Origin: Branchiostoma floridae
Taxonomy: Eukaryota; Chordata; Leptocardii; Amphioxiformes; Branchiostomatidae
Direction of reading: 5' to 3'
NCBI RefSeq assembly: GCF_000003815.2
Contig: NC_049992.1
Span: 7,234,344-7,298,343 of the forward strand
DNA: 64,000 bases
Shown: positions 39,534 to 52,252 of the stretch, one piece after another
Position numbering within the stretch: the first letter of the stretch is position 1
How the letters are laid out: each line of letters begins with the position of its first letter
The notes under the pieces: generated by a model
Databases searched by the model: none
What the model saw: only the letters and a program-made list of their open reading frames with translations
What the model was told of the DNA's origin: nothing
Position numbers and translations under genes: made by a program

Positions 39534-39825
39534 ATGAAATTGGAAGAAGAAAAATGTGCGAGAGAAGTTTTGAAAGCCATTGAAGGGATGCGGGGCATTC
39601 TGAGAGAGATTATAGTAGCCATGATGTGCTTCGATGATGGGATTTGCCGCGGTGCTTCAGAGGATTGCCTGCAAGATGGATTCATCTGAGGAGATCTGCT
39701 TTTACAGCCCCAGACAAGAAAGGGTGGGCGAGTTTCGGCGGCTGCAGAAAGCGCTTCAGGCTTTCCGACTCGTGCGGGGCGGACACGGTAAAAATAACGA
39801 TTATTGCAAAATAATACCCGATTGA
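39534..39825 (+). other. GC-rich coding-like patch, two overlapping frames
   Basis: A 51-codon frame starts at ATG 39534 (MKLEEEKCAREVLKAIEGMR ...) and ends at 39689. A second frame opens at 39634 and includes DSSEEICFYSPRQER and LQKALQAFRLVRGGHG before a possible donor GGTAAAA near 39788. Both show charged, helix-like composition and GC-rich third positions. A possible acceptor, ggtgcttcag, lies at about 39651-39660. No family is recognised. It may be a nested gene's exon or a conserved non-coding element. Confidence 0.2.
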
Positions 39826-41269
39826 TCCATGGGTGCCTTCACGGCGCTCCATTGCGCTCTACCCGGGTGTCTCTTCACGGGGAAGAGCACGAGCGATTTG
39901 GGAGGGTCCCGCGGCAATTTGTAGCTCCTAAACGGTGGTTAACTTTCGAACTTGTCCTGATATACGACTGGCTCTCAAACGGTCGCCCAGCCATCCTTGT
40001 GGCAATCGCTGACGTGAAATTGGGTGGGGCAAAAGGTGTGCACGGTCATTATAGAGCCGTGCCCTGGGGCCCAGTGATGTATACAGGTCTTTATACGGCA
40101 ATGTGGCAGAAATCTTAAAAAGATTGGGGCGAGTACGAAGGACTATCCCTCAAGGGTTTGCCTCTACCGGTGTTCAAAAACTGTGACACAGGATAGTACA
40201 GTACATGTGAAAGCTTAGATCATGAAGCCCAAACTCCTGGCCTTTTATTCAATAGATAAAAAATAAGTAAAACATGCTTCGCATAATCCTAACCTTTACA
40301 TCTCGTATTGGGTTTCTACTTTCTTTGATTGAGCAAACAAAAACAGCAAAAGGGGGACACAGTTTTTTGGTTTTCTTCATTCCCCCTTTTTACAATTCCT
40401 CACAGACATTGCCTCATGCCTCTGCATCTTGTAAGCAACTCAAGTATGCCTATGCCGGATACCTTCATCATTTCTATGATCTCTTCCTGTTACACTCTGT
40501 ATTTGTACACAGTCACTCTTGGTTCTCAACAAGAGAAGGTTTCTTTATAAAAGCAATGGAGACCCATAGAGGTGTTTTCTCATACTCAACACCTGTGTTT
40601 GCAAATAGGTTAACTTGCGAGCAGGTGTTACGAGTGAGAACAAACGCAGGTAACCACAAGGAAAACAATGAGTAACAATCCAGCCTCATACACCTTAGGA
40701 ACTGTCAACCAATTTCAAATTTTTCAAAAAACGACAGTGTGTGCAGACCACAGGTGAGAAGAGACTGTAAGGCAGGGGGACCTGTTTGAGCAGGTGTTTC
40801 ACACAGGTGGACAGCTAGGTGACAAGGTGTGGTCCCTGCAATGTCCCCAAACACAAGCAAGGTGACAAAAGCAAGGACATTTGTCACTCAGGTATGAAAA
40901 CACTGGGACAGAAACTTCTGCTGCTGCTAGTACAGGTGGGCCAATTCTGAGGCACACTGTGTTAGAACCAACTTGGAATATTGGAAATCAGAGAATTAAT
41001 GTTTGTATTCTAAATACTAGAGGTACGTAAGTCAAATGGGCTCTTTCCTAGATGCCTGTGACTGTGAACATTTTATACTTAAAGCTTGGTTACCTACTAC
41101 ATTTTGTACAACTATAGTACCATGTAACAGAAAATTACAATTTTACTTAATTTTCTTGAAAGACTGCCAGTAGGAAAGCTTATGTTGGGCAAAATTTGCT
41201 GACGTAATAAAATAAAAAGCATAAACAAAAAGCAATCAGTTGGGCCTTACTGTCACATCTATATAATGG

Positions 41270-41865
41270 ATGGGCACAGTAAATCTGCTTTGTAAACATT
41301 GTCCAAGCTCCAAGGCCTCCGCTGATGGGTGTGCAGGACGGTTGAAGGAATGTAAAAGGAAAGACGGAGGCTACAAGGGGCAGAGTACACTCAGTTCTGG
41401 GTCAGCGCCTGCCACAATAGGTGAGAGTTCCCGAATAAAGGGCTGGATTCGCAGAGGTGGCAAGATCCGCTTCGGGAGGCGGTCAAGAAAGCAGAAACCA
41501 TTATCACGCGAGGTGCAGGGGCCACCTGTGCCGAAACAATGGGGGAAGAATGTACAGGTGTCAAAGAAGAGGTGTAATGTTAAAAAAACAGGGTTAAAGG
41601 TGTGTAAGGAGGCAATTAAAGGATCGGCATGACTGAATGGTCAAGGAGCAAGAAACCGCCGTTACATTCACACAACAAGCCACCTACGCAACAGCGAGAA
41701 GAGAGCAAGAGAGATGAAGAAGAAAACTGGACGATGTTCTATTGTAGTAAAAGCACTGAGAGAAAGGAGCATGAGATGATTTTTAAAAAGGACTACATTT
41801 TTGTGGCGTTACCAGCGCAAGATGCCAAGGCTGACCTGTGTAATGAGTTGTGTCATTGTGAATAA
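41270..41865 (+). other. Two abutting lysine-rich open frames before an A/G tail
   Basis: A 120-codon frame (41270-41632) and a 78-codon frame (41629-41865) overlap by ATGA, and the second ends just before the AATAAAGAAA tail. Both are rich in Lys, Arg, Ser and Gln and have no recognisable domain. The arrangement could be the 3' part of a degenerate retroelement. Chance is equally possible, since A/G-rich DNA lacks stop codons in some frames. Confidence 0.2.
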
Positions 41866-41896
41866 AGAAAGAAAGGAAGGAAGAAAGAAAGAAAGA
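41862..41896 (+). repeat. AATAAA followed by GAAA/GGAA simple repeat
   Basis: An AATAAA is followed directly by GAAA and GGAA tetranucleotides. This is the layout often seen at the 3' end of non-LTR retrotransposons or of reverse-transcribed RNAs. The upstream 600 bases are open in two lysine-rich frames, but no reverse transcriptase motif is visible, so the source element is unknown. Confidence 0.5.
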
Positions 41897-43625
41897 CATT
41901 AACTCCTGACAGTACCTTTTAAAACAATAGTCTACAATTTCCATTGGCATGCACCCTCCAAAACTAGGCTGTCGTGCCAGAAAAATTGCCTCATATTCAT
42001 TCCACCACAGGGAAGGTGGGCGTAATTTTTCTTGCCCAACGTCCCTAGGGACTGGTGGACCCCATATCGTGTAACACATAACTGCAGTACATTATTAGAC
42101 CATGAATTATTAAACCATAAATCATAATCCACCTTCAAAAGCGATTGCAGACTGTTACAACAAGGAATGGGATCACAAATGTGAAACTATTGAAAACGAA
42201 TACCAAAGAGCAAGCAAGTAAACAATTCCTTCATTCCAATATTTCAAACAGAAACACAAATATGAAAAAAGAAACTGCATTCCTATTGTTAACCAATTGT
42301 TACTTTGTTTCTGAATCATGTTTTCGGCTTGTGAACCAAGATATTACACTACTGTAGCCAGCTAGAAATATTTTACAGATGAACTACATTTACTTATCTA
42401 TGATATTCCAAATAAGAGTTATAGTCATCCACTATCCTTGTATCTTTTATCTCCAAACTGATTAAATCCCACAGCAACACAATCCTTCACTGCTGCAAAA
42501 TTAATTCTTTCCAGAACAGGAACATTTGTTTTATTTTATCGATTGTCAGATTTTCACACTCTTCAGATTCTGATGTGCATAAAACAACTGCCTGCTCATT
42601 TTATCAATCAACGAATCGACTCCCTTCTTCTAAGGCATTCAGTCTTTCTAATGCGATAAAAATAAAGTCTGTTTCCAATTTTCTGATTGGCTGCCAAGTT
42701 AATACAATCATCTACAGTATCTACACCCATATTTACTGTTCTTTTAAAGTACAAATCTGAAATCTGAATACATTCACTCCTTCAAACAGTGTGTACCAAG
42801 GTGTATACCTTCTGTTTTGATGTTAATCTTCCAGTTTAATATCATTCTTTTGAATCGGATCATGAGAATGAACCAATCATGACCTGACCCTGACCTTTGT
42901 ACATGTCTCTTATCACTTTACCCAGCTGTCCCCTTCTAGACACAATCTCAAATCAACAGGAAAAATCATCTCGATGTTTCTCCAATATGAGTTTATTGCG
43001 TTCCCAAGGGGATGCGATAAGATCATTTTCCCGCTGTTACGCGGTGTGAGAACCGTGTTACTATCTTTTCACACTTCGTTTTACTCCCGGCTACCCACGA
43101 GTTTGCGAGACGCGGGCAAAACCTGTTTCCATTGATAAACTCGGCGCGGCACTTTCACTTCGTATCTTCCAATAAAAATCTGTTTCGCTGCAGTCCCCTT
43201 GGCTTGGCATATTCAAGCGTGGTACGGGTGTACTCTGGGTCACTTCAATTTCATCTTCGGGAGTTAGAGTGCTCGCTGTTTTCATAGATTAAGCACTTTT
43301 CCGAATTACCAAGTAATGTAAACACCGTATCGGATGTAAAAAAATAACCAATTGTTCCATAACCCGTTGCCAAGGCAAGCATGCTTCTAGTGGTGGTTCG
43401 AGACCCCACTTGCGATTTCGTGCACGTCGCCTGCGAATTTTGTTATGTTTTTCCTTTGTGAGGACCCACAAAGCCCTAGCTATGCAATAATGTAATTTTG
43501 GGAATCAGAGGTATATGGTTACACCTGCAAGGTGCTACAGGGGGGAGGGAAAGACCATTAGTATGATTGGTGTGCCACACCTCGGGATTGACTAATGTAA
43601 ACAGTGGTCTCACCTTTCCCACAGT

Positions 43626-43654
43626 CCCAGCCTATGATTTGTCCGAAGGCTGGG
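43626..43654. repeat. Hairpin, 8-bp perfect stem
   Basis: CCCAGCCT and AGGCTGGG pair perfectly around a 13-base loop, 130 bases left of TTAA element copy 1. Function is unknown. It may be part of an older repeat. Confidence 0.6.
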
Positions 43655-43785
43655 CTAATGCACAGAATGTGCAACATCCCCCATTACCAGTCTATACAGG
43701 CTAATCTGGGATAGCCTCCCGGACAGCCTGCTTATGTTGTTTCTGTCATGTTGAAACACGATGGCGAAGGGAGAAGTGGGGTTAA

Positions 43786-44261
43786 GGTCTCAGAACACAG
43801 TTTTTCGCCTATGGGGATTTACATGGTTAAGGACCCCAAAGTGAGGTGGTTCGACGACTCAAAACCTATAGAAAGGTGCAGATACAATTTACAAGAATTT
43901 AGTATGTTGAAGTCGAGGGTACGACCTACAAAATATCTGAAAATGAGCATAGATTTGCCTGCTCGTTTTTCCATAAAAGACACTTTGATTTGACCCCCAG
44001 CGGAGGTCATGGAACTGCAGGCGACGAACAGGAAGTGCCGGTAACAGTATCAAGGCGCAAATTCCCGCTGGCCGAAGGAGCAACGTAATCCAACTTATAC
44101 CGTATCAACAACGATATATTCCTCTACCATTCACCACAGTTTCCACCTCGCTGTTGTACACGGAAGAATAACTACGGCCTTTGCAAGTACTGCGGTGCAC
44201 TATTTTAACCCGAACTACTTTTGGGGACGGGGGTCGCGGAGAAATACTGTGTTCTGAGACC
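43786..44261. mobile_element. 476-bp non-autonomous DNA transposon at a TTAA site, copy 1
   Basis: The element is bounded by TTAA on both sides (43782-43785 and 44262-44265). It begins GGTCTCAGAACACAGT and ends in the inverse complement, a 16-bp perfect terminal inverted repeat that continues to about 24 bp with two mismatches. The interior has no transposase: only frames of about 60 codons on either strand, without recognisable motifs. TTAA target duplications are known for piggyBac, Kolobok and Sola3 families. The GG start fits Kolobok better than the CC start usual for piggyBac, but this is inference. A copy that appears identical lies 508 bp to the right in the same orientation. Confidence 0.85.
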
Positions 44262-44564
44262 TTAAACCAACTTGACCTTGGATTTCTTTTCATTCATACA
44301 ATAAAACTAGTCAAGATATAAAACCATACCAAATTTTAGAACAGAAACCCAAATGGTTCCTGAGATATGGCCAACTTTGCACTTCGGCGCCTAGCACAGG
44401 TGTCGGCCCTGTACAAGGACTATCTGAGGGGCCGCTAATTGGTCTCATTATCTCAACAAATTTAATATTCTGGTTGACTTTTTCTTCTACAAGATGCTTG
44501 TCAGACCACATTCTACCGTTCTGAGTGATTTGGATTGGGGGTTAGTCTTTTTTAGGGCGGAAAA

Positions 44565-44575
44565 GGGGGGGGGGG
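44565..44575. repeat. 11-base poly-G run between the twin TTAA elements
   Basis: Eleven consecutive G residues lie in the 508-bp spacer between the two transposon copies, 64 bases before an X-box motif. Confidence 0.97.
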
Positions 44576-44639
44576 TGTCGAGCGGGCTTTAGGCCGCAAT
44601 AAGTCCTATACTTAAGCATAGGGTTCGGTCTTGGCGGCC

Positions 44640-44653
44640 GTTGCCATGGTAAC
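44640..44653. promoter_or_regulatory. X-box motif between the twin TTAA elements
   Basis: GTTGCCATGGTAAC is the same 14-mer as at 12982. It lies in a short imperfect palindrome GCCGTTGCCATGGTAACGGC. The surrounding 100 bases are GC-rich. Confidence 0.4.
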
Positions 44654-44769
44654 GGCGGTTCTGACGGTAACAAAAATGTTACAGTTCAAGTCAGCCGAGG
44701 TCAATTCCTAACATATCAGTCGAATTCAATGTTATTACCCGTCCCTGGGGAATTAACGCTGTGATTCAA

Positions 44770-45245
44770 GGTCTCAGAACACAGTTTTTCGCCTATGGGG
44801 ATTTACATGGTTAAGGACCCCAAAGTGAGGTGGTTCGACGACTCAAAACCTATAGAAAGGTGCAGATACAATTTACAAGAATTTAGTATGTTGAAGTCGA
44901 GGGTACGACCTACAAAATATCTGAAAATGAGCATAGATTTGCCTGCTCGTTTTTCCATAAAAGACACTTTGATTTGACCCCCAGCGGAGGTCATGGAACT
45001 GCAGGCGACGAACAGGAAGTGCCGGTAACAGTATCAAGGCGCAAATTCCCGCTGGCCGAAGGAGCAACGTAATCCAACTTATACCGTATCAACAACGATA
45101 TATTCCTCTACCATTCACCACAGTTTCCACCTCGCTGTTGTACACGGAAGAATAACTACGGCCTTTGCAAGTACTGCGGTGCACTATTTTAACCCGAACT
45201 ACTTTTGGGGACGGGGGTCGCGGAGAAATACTGTGTTCTGAGACC
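44770..45245. mobile_element. 476-bp non-autonomous DNA transposon, copy 2
   Basis: This has the same length as copy 1, and reading the two side by side I found no base difference. Its right flank is TTAA (45246-45249). Its left flank is TCAA (44766-44769), one change from a perfect target duplication. The flanking DNA differs from that of copy 1 on both sides, so this is an independent insertion or a gene-converted copy rather than part of a larger tandem duplication. It has no coding capacity for a transposase. Confidence 0.85.
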
Positions 45246-48200
45246 TTAACAATAGCTGCTTTTACGTTCCACCCTTGGCGGAAAATGTTTTGCATCTGCT
45301 GGACACGATATTGCTTAATTGAATCAAAGGGTTTAACAGTTGGGTTTGTGTAATAGTATCTTTTGCTGTATGTAATGCACTTTTTCTCTTTTGTGTGTCT
45401 TGAAGGAGAAAACATTGGTTAATGACATCAAAAGTTTCTACTGTTTGGTCCGCAGAACTTGGGGCTAGAAAACTGAAAAAGTTTAACGCTTTTAATGCTT
45501 TCTGTAAGTTAACAAAATCAGGACATAACTTTGGTAGATAATACCATTCCTTCAACAATTTCAAACCAATGTTGTTGTTGCTATGATGCACTTTTCCTTT
45601 AGTTCGAGAAACGTCAACAAACTGTTAATAATAGTGTTATCGACCCCTAAGAAAGGAACAAGTTATGATGGCCTTCTTATCCGCATACAAACACCATTAA
45701 CCACCTACATTTAGAAAGAACCCTTTTCTTCCCTTTGTGTGCTTTCCCATTTCTGCCCATAGCGAAGTAGAAACTGTCTTTACACATCAAAATTCCTCCT
45801 TGTCGGATAGTTTGGAGAGAAAACAGCTTCGCAGGGCAAAGTAAACACTGAGACTAATTAGAGGACCCTCCGCAAACCCCACTGTTCAAATGTGTCCACA
45901 TCAAAAAGGCTTTTTCATTTCATTAGGAACCATACATATAGGCAACTACTACTGTTACACGGAGAACCAATTGGCCCATGGCAAATAAACTCAGACTTGC
46001 TTTCTGATCTGTCTGTGCTTGAATAACCTTAACGACGTTAGTTTGACACAAAAGTGATGCGAGAAGTAGAGGAGGTAGTGCCATGTCACAAAAGACTATT
46101 GCTATGCCTAAACAACTATCGCAAACTTGGGATGTAATAATATCATAGAGACATAAAAACTGTTGCTATCCCTCTGCTACTTTTATTTACAGTTACTAAC
46201 TGTTACTAGTATCCAAAACTACTAGAAAGGCTAGCTAAAAATGTATGAGAATCCTCGCATTGCACATTTGAGGACCGTCTAGATGTGATGTTTTAAATCC
46301 TGCAACAGAACACTAAAGTAGCCAACACCAAGACCTGCTTCAGACAACAAAGAAAGTTCATTTCTTTTCTTTATTGGACATTCTGATAACTATCTTCCTG
46401 TGAGCCATGGACAGACCAGCAGCCTTCAAGTCATCAAGGGAGACCATTCACGGACTTGGAGCTCCGCAAACAGAAACAGATTGAACCAAAAGGGTAATGA
46501 CTTGGAGCGGGAAGATTATGGTCTCGGTAATTCTCTTCCCGGCTAATCGGGGAAAGTAGATTTAAGGCAAATTGAAGGCATCGCACCAAAATAATTGGAA
46601 GGATAAGAATAGGGAGAAAACTCGACTGGGTGAACGACCGCTCGGAAGATATGGCAGTTGACGGAATGGTTTCCGGCAAACAGCGAGTTTTCGCTCTGTC
46701 ACGTCATTATTTCACTTCAAGAAGTCTAAGCAACCGTGTCATTTCTTATACTGCGCTACCTGAAGACATTTATCTTGGAATAGACACTTCTATATTGGTC
46801 ATTCACACCCTATTTCTCAACAGGCTATTCCACAGCTCAATACACAAGGTGTGTAGAATGCGCCTTGATTATAAAATAGCTTAGTTTGGAAATCTAAATA
46901 AAAAGCTGCCCTTCTCCTAAGGAAAGGACCTTAGAATGATCCCGTTTCTTGTATAAGTGTATAAAACCATAATATGCAGGTACTACCTTATTAAAAAAAT
47001 CCTCCGTTTTTTTGGATTTATCATAAAAATTAGATTTCTTTCCAAGCAATTGTATAAGATGCCACAATAATTTTAAGCTATCTGATGAGCATGGAAAAAG
47101 TGGTTTGGACAAGAACAATTAGAAAAGTCTCTGAGCGTGATCAATCTAAACAAAGGTTACATATCACACCAGTGATTAACGTCACGGCTTTTAATAACGG
47201 CATTATCTGAATGCCGGTGGCGGCCGCGGGAACGCTGCGTCCCATTCGTCAGTGCGGTTGATTTCTGGCCCAATTTTCCGAGCTGCCTTTCCGCATCCTT
47301 CACTTCCACCTGAATGAATCCAACTAATTTTAACACAGCAAGAATTTCATTTCGCAGGACCATCCGGCTATAAATAGCGCCTGGTTGCTATGAAGGGAGG
47401 GGAAAACAGATAAAATGGTTCTTTTAACATCCAGCTACTCGGTAGGTAGAGAAGGTCGCGATTCCTGCTGGAGAATTAACCTCTAATTTGCACTATTACG
47501 TGGTTATCCCTGTGGTAGGGTGGGCCCCTGGTGGGAGTACATGTACAATACTGCTAATGGGAAAAGTGTCGCTCTGAGGGGGCGCGGAAATGGGGACAAA
47601 CACTGTCACTCAGTATGTCGACCTGCACATACGTGACAAGCATTCGTTGAGTGCTCAATAGAAAAATCTCAGGATGTCACAAAAACATATATATCAATGT
47701 TGTATGTCAGGGAGAGTGCAGGGGACCAGATACTTGATTATACTTTTTCTGTCTTTGTTTGTTTGTTACTTTGTGTTTACAACGTCTGCCGTTTGTTTGT
47801 TTGTTTTTAGCTCGCATAAGGCATAATTTTGTTGAAGTTATATGTGTCAAAAATCTCATTATGTGCTGTGCACTTCCCAAAAGTCGTAAGTACATGCACT
47901 TCAACAGAGTGTATTCTTCAAAGAGCATACCTGGGAATAATTCAATAACAGTGGCAACAAAATGTCCAATTTTTCACGGTTCCAGCTTGCAGTTCCGATG
48001 GTGAAACAGGTGTGTTTTCCAGGGGGCACCAGCTGGTCGGGACTGACTGAACATGTCCGTCCTTTTGTCCCGGTAAATGGAAGAACGACTCGCAACAATG
48101 GCCGACAAGGAGTCACACGGAGAAGAATTCGTTCCCTTTGTTTTCTGGAATAAACTGTCTGCCCCCCTGGGAAATAAGGTCTGGTAATTAGCAGTCTTAT

Positions 48201-49922
48201 GCTAATTGCGTTTTCCTCACCTCAACAATTGTGGTTGCACAGACATTATTCAAACAAGGCTTACAAGGATTTCAACCTCATTTGGGAGTTTCATACAAAT
48301 GAAAGAAAGCAAATTTGTACTTATTTTGATTGCCGATATATAGCCTGGTATCTCTTTCACTATGAAACGTATCAAATTGTGGATAGCTTGTTGTGGGTCA
48401 ACACGGCTACAGCCACATACTTTCTTTTCATTTCCATTTGTAAACGGTGGTTTTTCCCAGACCACAAAATACCCAAGCTGGCTTGACAGACAGACATGCA
48501 AGACAGAAACCATACTGTGTATGTAAGGCTTAACGTTGGAGACAGACGCTAAACAACTGCTTCCAGTATAGTCATTCTAGAATTACTCCTTTCAACTTGA
48601 GGAAGAAATATTACATTCCGGCATTATTTTTTTGTTGTTTTTGGCAATGTGGTCAATGTCAAGTGTGGTCCGAACAGCTAGTTTTTGTGTTGCTTTTAGG
48701 GGTTGTTCTAGGACAGATATGTTGCAAATGTTTCAAGTTTTCAGTAAGATTTCTCAACATTGTCCAGCCACCATGTCAAAGCATTGCTATGGGAGGCAAG
48801 GAACTTTCAGCAAATTCCTTGTAAGATTTCTAAGTTTTTGACAAGGTTTCTTAACAGTAAATACATGAAGACAAGTTAGGGTATCAATGCTATGAGGGAA
48901 ACTGTAACCCTATACATGTTAAGATTTCTGCACTGGCAAACTGATTCAGGAAAATTACACTGAGTGTTCGGGACTGTACCTACGCCCTCCAGCTGAAGTG
49001 CTTTGCTCGTTAACGAGACGACATTTCCTTAACAATCTGGGTTGTCCATACATCATGACCCATCATCATCTGCACATGTCACGTAATCATCCCCCATTTA
49101 CAACACACAGCACCAAACAGGTGAACCATTCGTTATCTGTGATCGTTTGCATTTCCATCTGAAAGCCTGAGACACTCTGCCAAACCACCTTCCCTTTATA
49201 GTACTGTCTTCATCTGTCTCTGTCAGAGTCTTATCCCAGATGACGTGCCCAGGTTAAACAAAGGTGCGGATAATTACAGGGCAGGCAGTACTTTCACCCC
49301 AGGTGAGCTTGTTCCGCCATTGTGCGAGCCGGGCATTTTCCATTTAGCACGACAAAGGGACGACCCCGTTCACAGCAGGACAGCTGGTTTGCCGCAAACC
49401 ACCGAATCAGGAGGATATTTCCAGCTGGACAGATCCAATTTAAAGACAACAACTTTCCCCATGTAATCATCTGGTCTTGTATTACTTCTGAAGGCAAGAG
49501 TGAACCTGCTTTCTCATTATTAGCTTGGCAGACCAATGGTTTTCTGTGTATGCTTTTGCTTCTATGAATACATCTTCAGAAAGGAGACAAATACATCTTA
49601 ACTTTCTGATAAAACTATCAGTCCTTTGGAGCCTCATTCGTTTCTGATAATCACAAAATTGTCCTTGCAAGGATGAACATCCCTCATACTACACGTGCTT
49701 GTATCTGAACTTCAAGAATGTACAACGAAAGGTTTGAGTATAGCTATTAAAAGAGACTTCCTTTGAACAAGGGCTGTTGCTAAGCAAACAAGATAAAGAA
49801 GCTATTTCCAGCTATCTAGATCTCATTATAGACAGGCCTTTATCTTTATCTCCTACTTTATGAGATCAAAATGTAGCCCCACAAAGATACTATACCTTGA
49901 GCTCTATAACAGCTATTTCAAT

Positions 49923-49947
49923 CACACACACACACACACACACACAC
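49923..49947. repeat. (CA)12 microsatellite
   Basis: There are twelve CA dinucleotides in a row plus one C within intron 3. It is a likely length-polymorphic site. Confidence 0.97.
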
Positions 49948-52252
49948 TCACAAGGTTCGGGTATCAGAATTTGCAAGACAGGGAATAACAGCTGTTCTAT
50001 GGCACTGCGAATTTTTGCTTTCTTTATTCATGGCTGGCGTCGCCAAGTCTTGCATGTGTCCCTCCCCTTCCAGCAACATCTGTTCTTCTCCTTCTGTCGG
50101 GGGCACAAACTGCCGGCCCAATTTTCCGAGGAACCCTACAACAGACTGTGGAAAGACCTAGGCTATTTCTACAGGGCGACAGACTGTCTTGCTGCCAGTC
50201 CCCCGGACGGTTCCTGATATCTTTTTCATTCCCCCTCCCCTTTGACACGAATTAAAAGCCAAGGTTTCCCTTCAGGATATCGCTAATGCACCGCTGAGAG
50301 GGGCAGACTACAAGGCTGATTAGTGTCAATGTTGCCCCAACGGCTACTTCACATTCCCCTCTCCACATCCAGAGAAATGCCAAGATTTCCATTCAGTTCC
50401 GGACTGGTATTATTCCGAGCGCCGTTTGTTCTTTTTTCTCGGAAGATGTCACAGGGAACCTCAGCTATCTTCCATCAAAGAAACTCTCGGAGTGAAATCG
50501 TTTCTGACGGCGAAATGCTAGAATTTACATAAGGAAATGTCAGGAAGACAGGATGTTGGAAATGGACTGTCACCTGATATTGTATCACAACCAGACATCT
50601 TACGCAAAACACGGGGAGACAGAATTTTTATCCTGTTATTATCGTCTTTAAGAATAATGGTCAGGTACCGGTAGGTGCTCCTTATCACCTCAGCCAAGAT
50701 GTTCTTCCGTCCGTTCCAGGTTTGAATTAATTATCTCAAATGGGTGAGACAATACCAACTCGCCGAGCAGAACCAAACATGCCAAAAATGATTCTGTTCG
50801 CATATTTCCATGGCTCCGATCAGTGATATGTGTGAAGAAGGAATGTACCAAACAGCCATGTAATTTGGGAGGGGGGAGCGCAAACTTTATCCATCAACAA
50901 GATGTAGCTTAGCCCTTAGATGTCCTTGGCTGTCCCCAAAACTCCAGTAAGCTGGGATCTCCCTATCCCTGCCAAGGACAGAGTTTGGAGCCCTAGGTCA
51001 CTGTAAGCTAATTCGTTGGTTCTTACACATTTAAAGGCAAAAATTCAGCAAGATGAAAAACGAGGGCTGAGAGGAAGACTTGATGCTGACTACATTCACT
51101 CTCTGAAACTGTATGTACCAGTGCAGACTTTCTACTCAGGCTCATGTTGATATTCCGTTTCACTCTTAACTCTTTAGGTCCGAGAAACGACAAATCAAAT
51201 TGATGCGGCCTTAAGCCCCTTACCTGGAGTTTTAGAACGGAGGTGTGGGGAGGAGAATACTAATTCTATACGAGCGATCAATCACCGTGCAATCTGCTGA
51301 CCTGGGGCAAGTTCTGTCGTTTGTCACAAGTGTGCATCGGGAAACCTTTCTGCTCCGAAAGAACCGCTCAAATTCCTCATCACAGCACAAATTTGGCATG
51401 AGGACAGAATAACCATTAGCAAACTTTTCAAATCATGATGCAGCAAATCTTACTGTTGTACAGTTTCCAAAAAGAAATTACAAAATCGTGCAATAACTCT
51501 TTCTGCAATTGTAAACTGAAGACAGTTTCTATAGAAAAACAATACAATACCAAAGGCTTCTTTAGAAATGTGAACAACTGGAAACTCAATAGATTTTCAA
51601 AATTCTGAGTCAGTTTAGTTTTTAGGAAACTGCTGACTTCGCAGTAATGCCCAACCCTGGTGTCTCTTTCTCAGAAGTCACAGCATGCGTGGTGTCTGGT
51701 AAAACAATCTCAATGTCTCACTTTCTCTGCTGTTGACAGAAGAAGAATGAAATGACATTCATTTTGCTGTGACCCTAGGCCTAGTGACAACATCTGATTC
51801 TGAGTCACTCTCTACTTTGTGTCACTACCCGGTACTTCTCGCACGTTTCATGTATGTTTCTACAATAACAAATCCATGCTAACTGCTTCAGCAGGAGTTG
51901 GAGTTTCCCGAGTGGTGAGAGTCCGTCCCGTGCCGGTGACCCTCTGCTAAGCGCTGACACGACATTGTTTCCCGCTGACGTGTTGGCGTGAACCGAGCCG
52001 TCCCTGTTAGCTTTCCCAGCCACCCATGCCCCATTACCACAACCCGTTCGCCTTTCCTGCACTCCGCCCAAACACACTGCGCGGTTGTTCCAGCAGAACA
52101 GGACAAGACCTGACAAGATCCCGTCTTGAGTTCATCCGTGGCCCAACCTGACCTTCGCTCGCTCAGATGTCTGTTTTATCTTCTGGTTGTTGTCTTTGGA
52201 CCGTGTTCTCAGCAAGACAGTACCTCCTTGGCTACTACTATTACTTGTATGG

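Noticed and set aside
43390-43405. GGTTCGAGACC as a tRNA T-arm
   Set aside because: The stem is only four pairs, with no partner arms upstream.
43748-43993. Open frames inside the TTAA elements as genes
   Set aside because: They appear twice only because the element is duplicated. They are short, without transposase motifs, and open on both strands.
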